Shown: positions 45,065 through 54,718, counted from the stretch's first letter. The stretch is 64,000 nucleotides of DNA from DASRDU01 sp035560235 (GCA_035560235.1 DATMAG010000049.1:50590-114589); one strand, 5' to 3'. Numbers and translations are program-made. Notes: a model not told the origin generated them from the letters alone.

Positions 45065-46528
45065 TTATTTCGCGGCCATCTGCATCGCCACGCGCCACAT
45101 CAACTGCGTGCCCCAGCCGAGGCTTGAAACGCGAATGCGTTCGTCGTTGCCGTGAAAGCCTGGTTCCTCATCAGGCGTGTTCGGCCACAGCACGCCGTAA
45201 GCTTTGACTCCGCGCTGACGAAGCTGTGATGAATCGGTCGCCCACGTTGACATATAAGGCGTCACAATGGTGTCAGGCGACATTACTTTGACTGACTTCT
45301 CAAAGGCGCGAAACATTTCAGTATCGGTCGGCGTCGCGGGCAGCGCGGCGCGCGTCAGCTTTGCCGGAGTAAAAGTAATCAGCGGATCGTTGACAGCGCG
45401 GCGCAGATGCTCAATCACGTTGCCAACCGTGTCATCGGGCAGCATGCGAATGTTCAGATTGGCTTCAGCCGTGCCGGGAATGACGTTGTTCTGAAAGCCG
45501 CCGTTCATCACGGTCGGTGAAATCGTCGTGCGCAACACGGCGGCGAAGCGCAGATTTCCGGCCAGCACCTCGCGCGCCATCTGCTTCAACTGATTCTGAT
45601 CGGGATTCTTTGCCGTCGCCGCTTTGACGAGCGCGTCATAGAGCTTTTTGTCTTCGCCGGTCGAAGCCGCCGCGACCGCCTCAAAAAACCGGAGCGTCGT
45701 CTGATCGAGTTTTACCGGAGTTTCATAAGCACCGATGCTGCTGATCGCACGCGCCAGGCAAACTACCGGATTGTCAGGGCGCGGAATGCTGGCGTGACCT
45801 GAAACGCCTCTGGTTTCGACTTTGATGTTGACCGGAACTTTCTCCTGCGTCTGAATGCCGAAATATTTCACTTTGCCTGTCGCCGCATCGAGCAGCGAAG
45901 TGCCGCCTTCAGTGATCGAATATTCAACATCCACCCATTCCGGTTTGTTTTTGATCATCCATTCAATGCCGAGGCCGATGCCCTGCTCCTCGTCGGCTTC
46001 GCCAAGCAGAATGATGTCGCGTTTGAGCGGCACTCCGGCGCGTTTGATGAGCAGCAGCGCGGTCAGATGCGCGGCCAGAATGTTTTTGTCATCCTGCGAT
46101 CCGCGACCGTAAAGGTAACCGTCCCTGATCTTGCCGCTGAACGGATCATCCGACCACAGTTTCGGCTCGACGCCAACCGTATCGAGGTGCGCCATCAGCA
46201 GAATCGGTTTTGCCGAACCATCGCCTTTAAGTCGCGCCACAAAATTGCCGCGACCGGGCGCGCTCTCGAAGATGTAATTCTCAATGCCTTCGCGGTCGCA
46301 GACCGCTTTCAGATAGCGTGCAGCCTGAAGCTCATTGCCTTCGGGCTGCGTCGTTCTGATTCTGACGAGCGCCGAGAGATGTTCGGCGGCTTCCTGCGTC
46401 GCCTTGTTCCAGTCAGGTTCGCCTGAAGCGCCAGCCTGAGTGATGAACAAAGCGGTGGCGAGTGCGACCGACAGCGCGATGGCAAGTGTCAGTCGGTAAC
46501 TGAAGAGTCTGGCAGAAAGTTCCGGCAT
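45065..46528 (-). CDS. Exported M20 family metallopeptidase
   Basis: A 487-residue protein with an N-terminal hydrophobic segment (L-T-L-A-I-A-L-S-V-A-L-A-T-A-L-F) as Sec signal or membrane anchor. Zinc-site motifs of M20 are complete: L-L-M-A-H-L-D-T-V near residue 112, Y-G-R-G-S-Q-D-D-K and G-E-A-D-E-E-Q-G near residue 180. The dimerisation domain lies in between with G-V-S-G-H-A-S. The length and layout fit the M20/M25/M40 carboxypeptidase-acylase group; peptide or acyl-amino-acid hydrolysis in the periplasm is expected. Confidence 0.9.
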   Translation of the reverse strand: MPELSARLFSYRLTLAIALSVALATALFITQAGASGEPDWNKATQEAAEHLSALVRIRTTQPEGNELQAARYLKAVCDREGIENYIFESAPGRGNFVARLKGDGSAKPILLMAHLDTVGVEPKLWSDDPFSGKIRDGYLYGRGSQDDKNILAAHLTALLLIKRAGVPLKRDIILLGEADEEQGIGLGIEWMIKNKPEWVDVEYSITEGGTSLLDAATGKVKYFGIQTQEKVPVNIKVETRGVSGHASIPRPDNPVVCLARAISSIGAYETPVKLDQTTLRFFEAVAAASTGEDKKLYDALVKAATAKNPDQNQLKQMAREVLAGNLRFAAVLRTTISPTVMNGGFQNNVIPGTAEANLNIRMLPDDTVGNVIEHLRRAVNDPLITFTPAKLTRAALPATPTDTEMFRAFEKSVKVMSPDTIVTPYMSTWATDSSQLRQRGVKAYGVLWPNTPDEEPGFHGNDERIRVSSLGWGTQLMWRVAMQMAAK

Positions 46529-46634
46529 GGCTTTTTATCCGTTCTGTGGTTCTGAAGAAGGGATGCGGCTCAGCGAAACCGAACCCTCATTTGGAACGCC
46601 GCGCCTGAGCTGTCATAAGAATCAGAAAAGAGCA

Positions 46635-46739
46635 GCCACGAATAGTCACGAATAGTCGCGAATATTTCAGCGGCTCTGAATCCTGAAGTCCCCGATCCGG
46701 CTTCATTCCGGGCAACTCTGATTCGTGTGCATTCGTGGC
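46635..46739. repeat. Palindrome of the CACGAAT family
   Basis: Left arm 46635-46664 contains three CACGAAT/CGCGAAT words; right arm 46718-46739 pairs with its outer 22 bases with about four mismatches. It lies between the aat gene and the M20 peptidase, both minus strand. Confidence 0.8.
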
Positions 46740-46763
46740 CTCTTTGCGTGAAAGCCTGGCAAG

Positions 46764-47378
46764 TCAGATAAAGTACCGCGCTTCCTGAGCAGCCTGGGCG
46801 AGCAGATCCAGATATTCGGTGTGCGAGACATCGTAAGCGCCGAACTGGCGCAGGTGCGGCGACATAATCTGCGCGTCGAGCAACTGATACTGACGTTCGC
46901 GCAGGCGTTCGACCAGGGCGACCAGCGCGATTTGTGAGCCGTATGGTTCACGGCTGAACATTGATTCACCGCAGAAGGCCGCGCCGACCGCGACGCCGTA
47001 CAGGCCGCCGATCAGCCTGCCCTCACGCCAGACTTCGACCGAATGCGTGTGGCCTTCCTGATGCAGTTCGATGTAAAGCGAAATCATTTCATCGCTCAGC
47101 CACACACCGTCAGCCTGCTTGTCGTCGTGCCGGGCGCAGGCGCGAATCACTTCCTCAAAAGCCTTGTCAATCGTGATGCTGAAATCGCCCCGGCGAATGA
47201 TCTTCTGCAACGACCGCCGCACCTGGAAACGCTCATCGAGCGGAATCAGCGCGCGCCGCGAGGCGATGTACCAGTTGATCGGCCCGTCCTTCCCGTCGGC
47301 CATCGGAAACATGCCCTGATGATAGGCCGCCAGCACGTGCCGGGTAGTGATCCGTGAAAGGAATGATGGTTTGCGCAT
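46764..47378 (-). CDS. aat: Leucyl/phenylalanyl-tRNA--protein transferase
   Basis: The 204-residue protein carries the family markers Y-H-Q-G-M-F-P-M near residue 19, then W-Y-I-A-S-R-R-A near 37, and F-C-G-E-S-M-F-S-R near 140. It transfers Leu or Phe from aminoacyl-tRNA to N-terminal basic residues of proteins, marking them for ClpS/ClpAP degradation. It is shorter than E. coli Aat (234) mainly at the N-terminus. Cytosolic. The M61 peptidase gene begins 117 bases away on the other strand. Confidence 0.94.
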   Translation of the reverse strand: MRKPSFLSRITTRHVLAAYHQGMFPMADGKDGPINWYIASRRALIPLDERFQVRRSLQKIIRRGDFSITIDKAFEEVIRACARHDDKQADGVWLSDEMISLYIELHQEGHTHSVEVWREGRLIGGLYGVAVGAAFCGESMFSREPYGSQIALVALVERLRERQYQLLDAQIMSPHLRQFGAYDVSHTEYLDLLAQAAQEARYFI

Positions 47379-47494
47379 GGCCGTTCAATCCGCAGCAGTT
47401 TGCGTGTTATCTTTCTGCTGCGCAGATTCTATCCAATGCCAGGCGCGCAGCAAAGCTTTGATTTTCAACTATTCATCAGAGGCAACGCCAGACT

Positions 47495-49396
47495 ATGTCC
47501 CGACTCAAACCGGTTTTTTCCTCGCTCGGCTTCATTATCCCGCTGTTGTTCATTTCACTGATTGTGACTCCGGTGCTGGCGCAGAGGCCGAAACCGAAAA
47601 ACAATCCTCCGGCTCCGGCTCCGCCGCCGCTCAGGCTCGAATATACGCTTTCATTTCCGCAGCCGCACACGCACCTTTATGAAGTCACGCTCGCCGTCGG
47701 CAACGTCACAACCCCGCAGCTTGAACTGTCGCTGCCCGTGTGGACGCCCGGTTCGTACCTGGTGCGTGAATATGCGCGCCACGTCCAGGATTTCGCCGCC
47801 CGCGATGAAGCCGGGCAATCGCTCAGATGGAACAAGACCGACAAGTCCACCTGGCGCATCACCGCCGGCATCAGCGATGGCAAGCCGCGCACGGTGCGCG
47901 TCAGTTATCGCGTTTACGCCAATGAACTCTTCACACAGACCAGCCATCTGGATGCTTCTCACGCTTATTTCAACGGCGCTTCGCTGTTTATGTATGTGCC
48001 GTCGGCGAAGGATCAGCCGCATCGTCTGAAGATCGTTGCGCCCGAAGGCTGGCGCGTGACGACGCCGCTCGCGCTCGCGCCTGAGGCCGATGGTTTTTAC
48101 ACCGCGCCGAATTACGACGTGCTGGTTGATTCGCCGACTGAGATCGGCACGCACAAACTGCTGGAATTCACGGTGCGCAACAAGCCGCATCGCGTGGCGA
48201 TCTGGGGCGCTTACGAATTTGACGACAACCGGCTCAAAGAGGATCTGGCAAAGATCGTTGAGCAGGGCGCGCAGCTTTTCGGCGGTCTGCCTTATGAACA
48301 TTACACCTTCATCGTTCACGTTCAGCCCGGAATCGGCGGCGGCACTGAACATCTCAATTCAAACGTCAGTCAGACGCGGCCCGAGGTCTTCAAAACGGCG
48401 CGCGGTTACAAGGGCTTTCTCGGTCTCGAATCGCACGAATACTTTCACCTCTGGAACGTCAAGCGCATTCGCCCGCTCGCGCTCGGCCCGTTTGATTACC
48501 AGCGCGAAAATTACACGCACAATCTGTGGCTCTCAGAAGGCGTGACGAGTTATTACGGCGAGCAGTTGCTGCGGCGGGCCGGGCTGATTACAACTGACGA
48601 TTATCTGGAAGGCATTGCGAATCTGATTATGGGTTACGAACGCCAGCCGGGCCGCTTCGAGCAGAGCGCCGAAACGGCGAGCTTCAATGCGTGGATCAAG
48701 CATTACCGCCCGGACGAAAATTCAGTCAACACGACCTTGTCCTATTACACGCGGGGCGAAATGCTCGGCTGGCTGCTTGATTTTGAAATCCGCACGCGCA
48801 CGGGCGGCGCGAAATCGCTCGATGACGTGATGCGTTTACTGCTCGAAAATTACGGGCTGCCGAAACCCGGTTTTACCGACGCTGAGCTGAAGGCCGCATT
48901 TGAAAAGATCGCCGGAGCCGACCTGAGCGATTTCTTCAACCGGTATGTCAGCGGCACCGAAGACCCCGATTTCAATCATTACTTTCAGCTGGCCGGGCTG
49001 CAACTGACCCGCGCGTGGCAGCCTTCGCCGTATCTCGGCAGGGATGACAAGCCCGGCTGGCTCGGCTTTGCGACGCGCGAAGGCATTGATCGCGTCACCA
49101 TCGCCAGTGTGCTGGCAGGCACTCCGGCTTACACAAGCGGCCTCAACGCAAACGATGAGATCGTGGCGATGAACGGCCTGAAGATTGATCGCAGCAACGT
49201 CAGAGAGCGTCTGGCGATGCTGCGCGCGGGCGATGAAGTGTCACTGACCATCTTCCGCCGCGAAAAGCTGATGACCTTCAGCCTGAAGGCTGCAGTAAAA
49301 CCTTACGACCTGTACCGCATCACGCGAGTAAAAGAGATGAACCCGCAGCAGCTGGCGCTTTATGAAGCGTGGCTGAAGCAGGAGATGAAATCCTGA
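47495..49396 (+). CDS. Exported M61 family (glycyl aminopeptidase-like) metallopeptidase with PDZ domain
   Basis: A 633-residue protein with a Sec signal ending near V-L-A-Q (residue 30) and a short Pro-rich linker. The M61 N-terminal beta domain contains V-W-T-P-G-S-Y-L-V-R-E-Y. The zinc site is H314-E-Y-F-H318 with the third-ligand Glu in L-W-L-S-E-G-V-T-S-Y, and G-G-G-T-E-H precedes it as in the family. A PDZ domain lies at about 505-600. Substrates are N-terminal Gly or Ala peptides in characterised members. It is expected in the periplasm. The DUF2059 gene follows after 58 bases on the same strand. Confidence 0.92.
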   Translation: MSRLKPVFSSLGFIIPLLFISLIVTPVLAQRPKPKNNPPAPAPPPLRLEYTLSFPQPHTHLYEVTLAVGNVTTPQLELSLPVWTPGSYLVREYARHVQDFAARDEAGQSLRWNKTDKSTWRITAGISDGKPRTVRVSYRVYANELFTQTSHLDASHAYFNGASLFMYVPSAKDQPHRLKIVAPEGWRVTTPLALAPEADGFYTAPNYDVLVDSPTEIGTHKLLEFTVRNKPHRVAIWGAYEFDDNRLKEDLAKIVEQGAQLFGGLPYEHYTFIVHVQPGIGGGTEHLNSNVSQTRPEVFKTARGYKGFLGLESHEYFHLWNVKRIRPLALGPFDYQRENYTHNLWLSEGVTSYYGEQLLRRAGLITTDDYLEGIANLIMGYERQPGRFEQSAETASFNAWIKHYRPDENSVNTTLSYYTRGEMLGWLLDFEIRTRTGGAKSLDDVMRLLLENYGLPKPGFTDAELKAAFEKIAGADLSDFFNRYVSGTEDPDFNHYFQLAGLQLTRAWQPSPYLGRDDKPGWLGFATREGIDRVTIASVLAGTPAYTSGLNANDEIVAMNGLKIDRSNVRERLAMLRAGDEVSLTIFRREKLMTFSLKAAVKPYDLYRITRVKEMNPQQLALYEAWLKQEMKS

Positions 49397-49454
49397 GCAA
49401 TTCAAAGTAAACTTTGCCGCCCCTGAAACATAACCTTCAAGGAGACCTCAGCCC

Positions 49455-50108
49455 ATGCACAGATATTTCAGTATCCTGATGCTGCTTTCAATTCTCACAC
49501 TGCTGTCGATGGCGGCACATGGACAGGACAACATCACGCCTGAAAAGCGCGAACTGATTCGACAGTTGATTATCATAACTGACGTCAGAGCCTTTTCGCT
49601 GGCCGGAATGAATTCGGTAATAAAGCAAATGGACGACGTGATGCCACAGATTCTTGAAAAGAGCCTTCCCAACACTGATCAGATGCCGCCCGAAGTAAAT
49701 GACATCATCCGGCAGTTCAGTGTGCGCATATCGGCCCGATTCCGCAGGGAACTGCCGGAAAGAATCAACTTTGACGAAGTCATCGAGCAGATTTATCTGC
49801 CGCTCTACGAGAAGTATTTTACTGAAGAAGACCTCAAGGCACTGATCGCGTTTTACCAGTCTCCAGCGGGGAAAAAGTTCACCAGTGTCGGAATACAGCT
49901 TCAGCAGGAAGCAGTGCAACGTTCCAGCGAACTCTTTCTGCCGAGAGTGCTGGAACTGGTCAGAGAGATCACAAAGCAGGAAGAACCGCGCCTGCGGGAA
50001 GAGATTGAGAAATACCTCGCCACGCTGCCCGCACCACCAGCCGATAAGTCCACAATCGAAAAGAAGCCTGCGAAAAGCAAAGCCCCGCAACGCAAGCGCC
50101 CGCGCTGA
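49455..50108 (+). CDS. DUF2059 family exported protein
   Basis: A 217-residue protein with a Sec signal (I-L-M-L-L-S-I-L-T-L-L-S-M-A-A-H-G). The DUF2059 core is clear: Y-L-P-L-Y-E-K-Y-F-T-E-E-D-L-K-A-L-I-A-F then S-P-A-G-K-K-F near residue 135. The C-terminal tail is Lys/Pro/Arg-rich. The function of the family is unknown; members are periplasmic. It is probably cotranscribed with the M61 peptidase. Confidence 0.85.
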   Translation: MHRYFSILMLLSILTLLSMAAHGQDNITPEKRELIRQLIIITDVRAFSLAGMNSVIKQMDDVMPQILEKSLPNTDQMPPEVNDIIRQFSVRISARFRRELPERINFDEVIEQIYLPLYEKYFTEEDLKALIAFYQSPAGKKFTSVGIQLQQEAVQRSSELFLPRVLELVREITKQEEPRLREEIEKYLATLPAPPADKSTIEKKPAKSKAPQRKRPR

Positions 50109-50116
50109 GACTCTCT

Positions 50117-52003
50117 TCATTTGACATTCACGGTATACGCATTCGTCGTGGCCTGCCCGTCAACCGTGACCACCAGATTCACGCTGCCGCGACCGGCGAG
50201 GGTGCGCGGCAGCCTGGCATTCACCTGATCGAGTCCGGCGAAATCGGGCTGCGCTCCGGCAAAAGTGACTTCCGCGTTTTCGCCGCCGACGGTTACGGTC
50301 ACGGCTGATGGCGCGCTGCGGCCTCTGATGCCGGTGCCGAACAGCACCAGAAAGACCTGTTCATTCGGCGGGCCGGGATCAATCTGCGGGCTGACGGGTT
50401 CATATCTCTGTGTGCCATCGCCGAGCACGCGCACAATCAGCGCTGCCGGTGTGCCTGAACCGCTCGCATCGGCAGTAAAGAGCGCGGGCGCGACCGGACG
50501 CACGACAGCGGCTCCGGTCGAAATGCTGTTGTCGCTGCTCGTGATCGTCACCACAGAGTTGCCCGGCGCGGTGCCCGCAGGCATCAGGTAATTGACCTGA
50601 GTCGGTGAAACATAAAACAGCGGGGCCAGGCGTTCGACGCCCTGCGCGTCGCGCACTCTGACTGAGGTTCCGGCCAGCGTGGTCGGCTGCGCGCCCGTCG
50701 TCCACGCGGCGATGTTCGTCGCCAGGCCTGTGCCGAAGGCGGCGCAGATGCTTTCGGGCGCGGTATTGACCCTGTAGCCTGCCGCCGAGACTGCGGTCGC
50801 GGCACGCGGCGATGACGGGCTGGTCAGGCGATAGACCGCGCCGCCAAGAGCCACGACATAAAGCTCACCGTATTCATCCTCACCGAATGACGAAATGTTG
50901 TAGGTCGTATCGAGCAGCCGCGTCGTCGCGCCGCCACTCAGCATCCAGATTTCACCCGAACAGTAATCGCCGTAAACATACGCTCCAATGGGCAGCACGC
51001 CGCGCCCGCCGCGATAGACATAACCTCCCGTGATCGAGCAGCGGCCCTGCTGATGATCGTACTCGGCGAGCGGCGGCACGAGCGCGAGAGCCGTGCAGGA
51101 GGGCGCGCCAGCTGGCCGCTCGGTGTTGCAGCGCGTGCCTTCCCAGGTAGGCCAGCCGTAATTGCCGCCGCTTTTGATGAGGTGAACCCACTCACGCTGA
51201 TTCTGCCCGACATCTCCGGCGTAAAGCTGTCCGGTGTTGCGATCAAACGACCACCGCCAGGGATTGCGCACGCCAATGGCATAAATCTCATCGCGTCCCG
51301 GCGTCGCGCCGAAGTATGGATTGGTTGCGGGAGAAGAATAAGGCAGTGCGCCATCCGGCTGATCCACATTGATGCGCAGAAATTTGCCGAGCAGTTCATT
51401 AACGTTCTGCGCGCGGTTGCCCGGATCGTTTGCTGACCCGCCGTCGCCCATGCCGATGTAAAGAGATCCGTCCGGCCCGAACTCAATCATTCCGCCGTTA
51501 TGATTTGAGAACGGCTGCGCAATGGTCAGCAGCACGGTTTCCTGCGTGTCGGCCCGGTTCGGATCAGCGGTTGAGGCCTTGTATTCAGCAATCACCGTCG
51601 CGCCGTCGCCCGCGCGCGTGTAATTGACGAAGAACCGCCGGTTGCTGGTGAACTTCGGATGAAAGGCCAGCCCGAGCAGTCCGCGCTCGCCGCCTGAGAC
51701 AATTCTGGCCGGGATGTTCAGAAAGTCGGTGGCGACAGTCGCGCCGGGCAGCAGCACTTTGATGCGTCCGGTCTGCTCGACAATGAAGAGCCGGTTGCTC
51801 CCGTCGTGTGCGCTCGTCACCAGCACCGGAGACGAAAGCGGCCCGGTCTGCACCTGCTGAAGTTCAACGACCGGCGCAGTCTGCGCTGCCACTGATGAAT
51901 CAGGCAGGGCCGGATGCAAAAGATAAGGAAACAGGACTGCCAGGCCCGTCAGCAGCAGACAGAGCGACCTGACTGAAACAAAACTCTTCAGGACACGCGG
52001 CAT
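50117..52003 (-). CDS. PQQ-dependent sugar dehydrogenase with C-terminal TIGR03437-type domain
   Basis: A 628-residue exported protein. The signal peptide is followed by the soluble glucose/sorbosone dehydrogenase beta-propeller (residues about 40-390): G-E-R-G-L-L-G-L-A-F-H-P near 105, N-H-N-G-G-M-I-E-F-G-P-D-G near 167, and G-V-R-N-P-W-R-W-S-F-D near 244, as in Asd/GdhB-type enzymes. After residue about 400 come about 215 residues of the repeated IPT-like domain seen in many Solibacter proteins (A-P-E-S-I-C-A-A-F-G, Y-V-S-P-T-Q-V-N-Y-L, L-F-G-T-G-I-R-G). It oxidises aldoses with PQQ in the periplasm; the extra domain is of unknown role. The start follows GGAGAGGAA. Confidence 0.9.
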   Translation of the reverse strand: MPRVLKSFVSVRSLCLLLTGLAVLFPYLLHPALPDSSVAAQTAPVVELQQVQTGPLSSPVLVTSAHDGSNRLFIVEQTGRIKVLLPGATVATDFLNIPARIVSGGERGLLGLAFHPKFTSNRRFFVNYTRAGDGATVIAEYKASTADPNRADTQETVLLTIAQPFSNHNGGMIEFGPDGSLYIGMGDGGSANDPGNRAQNVNELLGKFLRINVDQPDGALPYSSPATNPYFGATPGRDEIYAIGVRNPWRWSFDRNTGQLYAGDVGQNQREWVHLIKSGGNYGWPTWEGTRCNTERPAGAPSCTALALVPPLAEYDHQQGRCSITGGYVYRGGRGVLPIGAYVYGDYCSGEIWMLSGGATTRLLDTTYNISSFGEDEYGELYVVALGGAVYRLTSPSSPRAATAVSAAGYRVNTAPESICAAFGTGLATNIAAWTTGAQPTTLAGTSVRVRDAQGVERLAPLFYVSPTQVNYLMPAGTAPGNSVVTITSSDNSISTGAAVVRPVAPALFTADASGSGTPAALIVRVLGDGTQRYEPVSPQIDPGPPNEQVFLVLFGTGIRGRSAPSAVTVTVGGENAEVTFAGAQPDFAGLDQVNARLPRTLAGRGSVNLVVTVDGQATTNAYTVNVK

Positions 52004-52371
52004 GATAATTCCTCTCCGTGAGGACTGATGGGCGAAGGTTATTTCAGGGGCGCGGGCGGGGGCTTGTGAACCTGTGGCCTCTCCTGATCGTTATCAGCAA
52101 TGTCTCCACGCTGCATTATTCAGATGAGTCTCATTGCTGTGACCTGCGTTGATCTGATCTCCGGGCTAATCCTAGCTGGCGGCGGTGACGGTGTCAAAAT
52201 CGCGGAGACTCCGGTGGAAATGGGTGCGGGCAGCAGGTAAGATGCCCTTTGCGCTCGACAAGGAAGTGTCCACCAACGGACTGCATTTGAGGCCCTGCGG
52301 TACGATAGAGAAATAACAGAACGCACTGTAAAATTGCGCTCCCGGATTTCAACCGGCGAAAGGAATCCAGT
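52004..52371. other. Intergenic region between divergent genes
   Basis: About 370 bases with no credible gene. It must carry promoters for the sugar dehydrogenase on the minus strand and the Uma2 gene on the plus strand, which I could not place reliably. No long palindrome is present, in contrast to most other gaps in the window. Confidence 0.4.
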
Positions 52372-52953
52372 ATGCACACCGTCGAGAAGTTCACTTCAGC
52401 CGATCTGGCGCTGATGCCGGATGACAATAATCGCTACGAAATTATTGAGGGGGAACTTTACGTGTCGAGAGCGCCGAGTCGTGAGCACCAGTATGCCTGT
52501 CTTCGTATCTGTCGTTTTCTGGATGAGTGGAATGATCAAACCGGGCTGGGGATTGCGCTGCCTGCTCCGGGGCTGATCTTCGGTGATGACGACGATGTGA
52601 TTCCTGATGTCATCTGGATCAGCCGGGCGCGTGCGGCAACGGCTTTTGATGAAGCCGGGCACCTGATCGCCGCGCCCGAACTGACTGTAGAAGTCCTCTC
52701 GCCTGGCAGGGCCAATGAGTTTCGTGATCGCGAAGCCAAACTCGATCTTTATTCGCGGCGCGGCGTTGAGGAATACTGGATTGTGGACTGGATACTGCGG
52801 ACAGTTGAAATTTATCGCCGCAACACTGACCAGCTCAGCCTGAGCGAAACGCTGCGCGATGGCGATTCGATCAAATCGCCGCTGCTGCCTGATTTCGCCT
52901 GCGCCGTCTCGTCTCTCTTTCTCATTCCGCCGATGCGGCAAACACAGTCGTGA
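52372..52953 (+). CDS. Uma2 family protein (DUF820, PD-(D/E)XK-like), second copy
   Basis: A 193-residue protein with the Uma2 order of motifs: L-A-L-M-P-D-D-N-N-R-Y-E-I-I-E-G-E near the start, I-P-D-V-I-W-I-S-R, L-T-V-E-V-L-S-P-G with the acidic and Ser residues, and Y-S-R-R-G-V-E-E-Y-W-I-V-D. It is a predicted nuclease-fold protein of unknown biological role. It is not a recent duplicate of the copy at 18888 (motif details differ). It converges on the DUF1232 gene, with five bases between stops. Confidence 0.88.
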   Translation: MHTVEKFTSADLALMPDDNNRYEIIEGELYVSRAPSREHQYACLRICRFLDEWNDQTGLGIALPAPGLIFGDDDDVIPDVIWISRARAATAFDEAGHLIAAPELTVEVLSPGRANEFRDREAKLDLYSRRGVEEYWIVDWILRTVEIYRRNTDQLSLSETLRDGDSIKSPLLPDFACAVSSLFLIPPMRQTQS

Positions 52954-52957
52954 CACC

Positions 52958-53449
52958 TCAGCGCTCGCGCTGCGCTCTTCTTTCACTCATTTCAATCGGG
53001 TCAGGAACTTCAGGCGATGAGGCGAGGCCGCCTTTTCTGAGTTTCGGCGCAATTTCGACGCGGCCAATGATGATCTGGCGAATGCGTTTGGGCAGGATGT
53101 ACTGCGCGGCTCTGATGATTTTGTCCACAACGCCAGCGATGTCGCCGCCGCCATCCCAGTGCTGGCGAATCACATCATCAGGCGTGCGCGCAAACAGGCG
53201 CAGCAGCGTCAGCGCGACGAGGTACAAGTCATCAACCTCACCGATGAACGGAATGAAATCAGGAATCAGATCGAGCGGCGAAATGACATAAACAATCGCC
53301 CCGGCCAGAAAAGCCTTCTCAGCCAGCGGCACGCGCGAATCGGTAAACAGGCGATAAAGCAGCTTGAGAAAATTCGGGATCAGTAAGAGTGTTTCCTTCA
53401 GAAAACCGCGTGACTGCTTTCGTTCGATGCGCATGATTTTATCGGCCAT
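52958..53449 (-). CDS. DUF1232 (YkvA-like) small membrane protein
   Basis: The ATG at 53449 follows GGAGGAA at six bases; a TTG one codon upstream is rejected. The 163-residue protein has the DUF1232 core P-L-A-E-K-A-F-L-A-G-A-I-V-Y-V-I-S-P-L-D, continuing L-I-P-D-F-I-P-F-I-G-E-V-D-D, a membrane-associated helical hairpin. The flanks are Arg/Lys-rich. Function unknown; the family is widespread and inner-membrane associated. Confidence 0.85.
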   Translation of the reverse strand: MADKIMRIERKQSRGFLKETLLLIPNFLKLLYRLFTDSRVPLAEKAFLAGAIVYVISPLDLIPDFIPFIGEVDDLYLVALTLLRLFARTPDDVIRQHWDGGGDIAGVVDKIIRAAQYILPKRIRQIIIGRVEIAPKLRKGGLASSPEVPDPIEMSERRAQRER

Positions 53450-53473
53450 CAATCTTCCTCCTGTTGCTCGTGG

Positions 53474-53493
53474 CGGCAGCCCGCAGGCTGCCG
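53474..53493. repeat. Short hairpin of the GGCAGCC family
   Basis: CGGCAGC at 53474-53480 pairs with GCTGCCG at 53487-53493 over a 6-base loop, the minimal form of the family seen at 36959. It lies between the divergent DUF1232 and DUF971 genes. Confidence 0.6.
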
Positions 53494-53570
53494 GTTTGAA
53501 AGTTCGCGCGCTTTGATGCTAAATCTGCCGCCTGCGCTGAAAAAATTTATGAGTTCAGAAAGAGACTGCG

Positions 53571-53894
53571 ATGAGTCACGAACACCATTCCACCGAAGCC
53601 TTCCCTGAATCCATCGAACTGACTGACGATGATTCGGTATTGCAAATCATCTGGGACGATGGCCACATCAGCCGTCACCGCCTCGACGTGCTGCGCGCCG
53701 CCTGCACCTGCGCCGAATGTCAGGGGCATCATCCCTCGCAAAGCAAAAATCTCAAACCCGAACAGTTCCCCGGCATCAGGATCGTTGATTTCGCGCCGGT
53801 CGGTCGTTATGCGTATCACATCGTCTGGAGCGATCATCACGCGAGCGGATATTTCACCCTGGCCTTTTTGCGCGAACTGGAAAACTCGGCCTGA
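53571..53894 (+). CDS. DUF971 domain protein (gamma-butyrobetaine hydroxylase-like N-terminal domain)
   Basis: A 107-residue single-domain protein. The family core W-D-D-G-H-I-S-R-H and L-R-A-A-C-T-C-A-E-C-Q-G is present, with the two-Cys metal-binding loop, and Y-A-Y-H-I-V-W-S-D-H-H-A-S-G-Y-F follows. In other proteins this domain sits in front of gamma-butyrobetaine dioxygenase or alone near Fe-S and Mrp/ApbC proteins. Stand-alone forms are thought to bind metal or Fe-S proteins; the role is not settled. It ends two bases before the RDD gene, which converges on it. Confidence 0.87.
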   Translation: MSHEHHSTEAFPESIELTDDDSVLQIIWDDGHISRHRLDVLRAACTCAECQGHHPSQSKNLKPEQFPGIRIVDFAPVGRYAYHIVWSDHHASGYFTLAFLRELENSA

Positions 53895-53896
53895 TG

Positions 53897-54718
53897 TCAA
53901 TCCTTGTATTTGACCTGCACTCTGTATCGCGCCAGCAGTTCTTCCAGAAAGCCTTCATAGCTGAACTGCGCCGGGTCGAATGACGGGCGAATTTTTTCGA
54001 GCAGCGGCATCGCCACGCGCCACGCCAGCCACTGGCGCGGATGTTCGGGCAGGTCGCCGCGACGGCGCAGAAAGGCTTCGACCACTTCAATCTCCTGCGG
54101 TTCAATCACGCGCACATCGCCTCGAAATTCAACCGGCGCGGCCAGCCGTCGCATCGCTGTGTCAATCACTTCGCTTTCAAACACCTCGTCGAATGACGGG
54201 GCCTCGGTCGCGCGTTCCTTGACGACGACGGTTCCGGCCACGAAATCGCCGATGCGTTTTGAGCGTTCGCTGGCAAAGACTGTGATGATGCCCAGCGAGT
54301 AGAAAGGAAATGGCATGATGTCAGCGCCGCGCAGCAGATTTCTGGTCAGCGAAGCGAAGAAGTTGATCGGGCGTCCGTCATCACGAATCACGCGCAGCCG
54401 CAGCCACCGCTTGCCCGGCGTCTGCCCGCTCCAGATCGTTTCAAAGATGACGAAGTAGCCGAAAATGATGACGAAAACCACCAGAATCAGCGCCGCTGCA
54501 ATCCACAGATTGCCTTCCTGAATGCGATTGGCAATGCGTCCCTCAAAGCTGCGCGCTCCGGCGCTCAGGTTGTAAAAGAAGATGTAGGTAATGATGAGCG
54601 TCGCAATTTGCAGGAGATGATCAATCGCGCAGGCCAGGAAACGATTGCCAATCGTCGCCAGCGCAAAGTGCAGCTCGACGTGTTCCGGCGTTTCGATGAT
54701 GAGTGTCTCTTCTGCCAC
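53897..54718 (-). CDS. RDD family integral membrane protein
   Basis: A 273-residue protein starting with GTG. The RDD core has C-A-I-D-H-L-L-Q-I-A in the first membrane segment, then W-S-G-Q-T-P-G-K-R-W-L-R-L-R-V-I-R-D-D-G-R-P-I, split by hydrophobic segments (A-L-I-L-V-V-F-V-I-I-F-G). The motif set (Arg, Asp, Asp, Gly/Lys) is intact. The C-terminal about 110 residues are soluble. Some members affect Na+/H+ exchange or protein localisation, but most are unassigned. The 29-bp palindrome at 54748 lies upstream. Confidence 0.87.
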   Translation of the reverse strand: MAEETLIIETPEHVELHFALATIGNRFLACAIDHLLQIATLIITYIFFYNLSAGARSFEGRIANRIQEGNLWIAAALILVVFVIIFGYFVIFETIWSGQTPGKRWLRLRVIRDDGRPINFFASLTRNLLRGADIMPFPFYSLGIITVFASERSKRIGDFVAGTVVVKERATEAPSFDEVFESEVIDTAMRRLAAPVEFRGDVRVIEPQEIEVVEAFLRRRGDLPEHPRQWLAWRVAMPLLEKIRPSFDPAQFSYEGFLEELLARYRVQVKYKD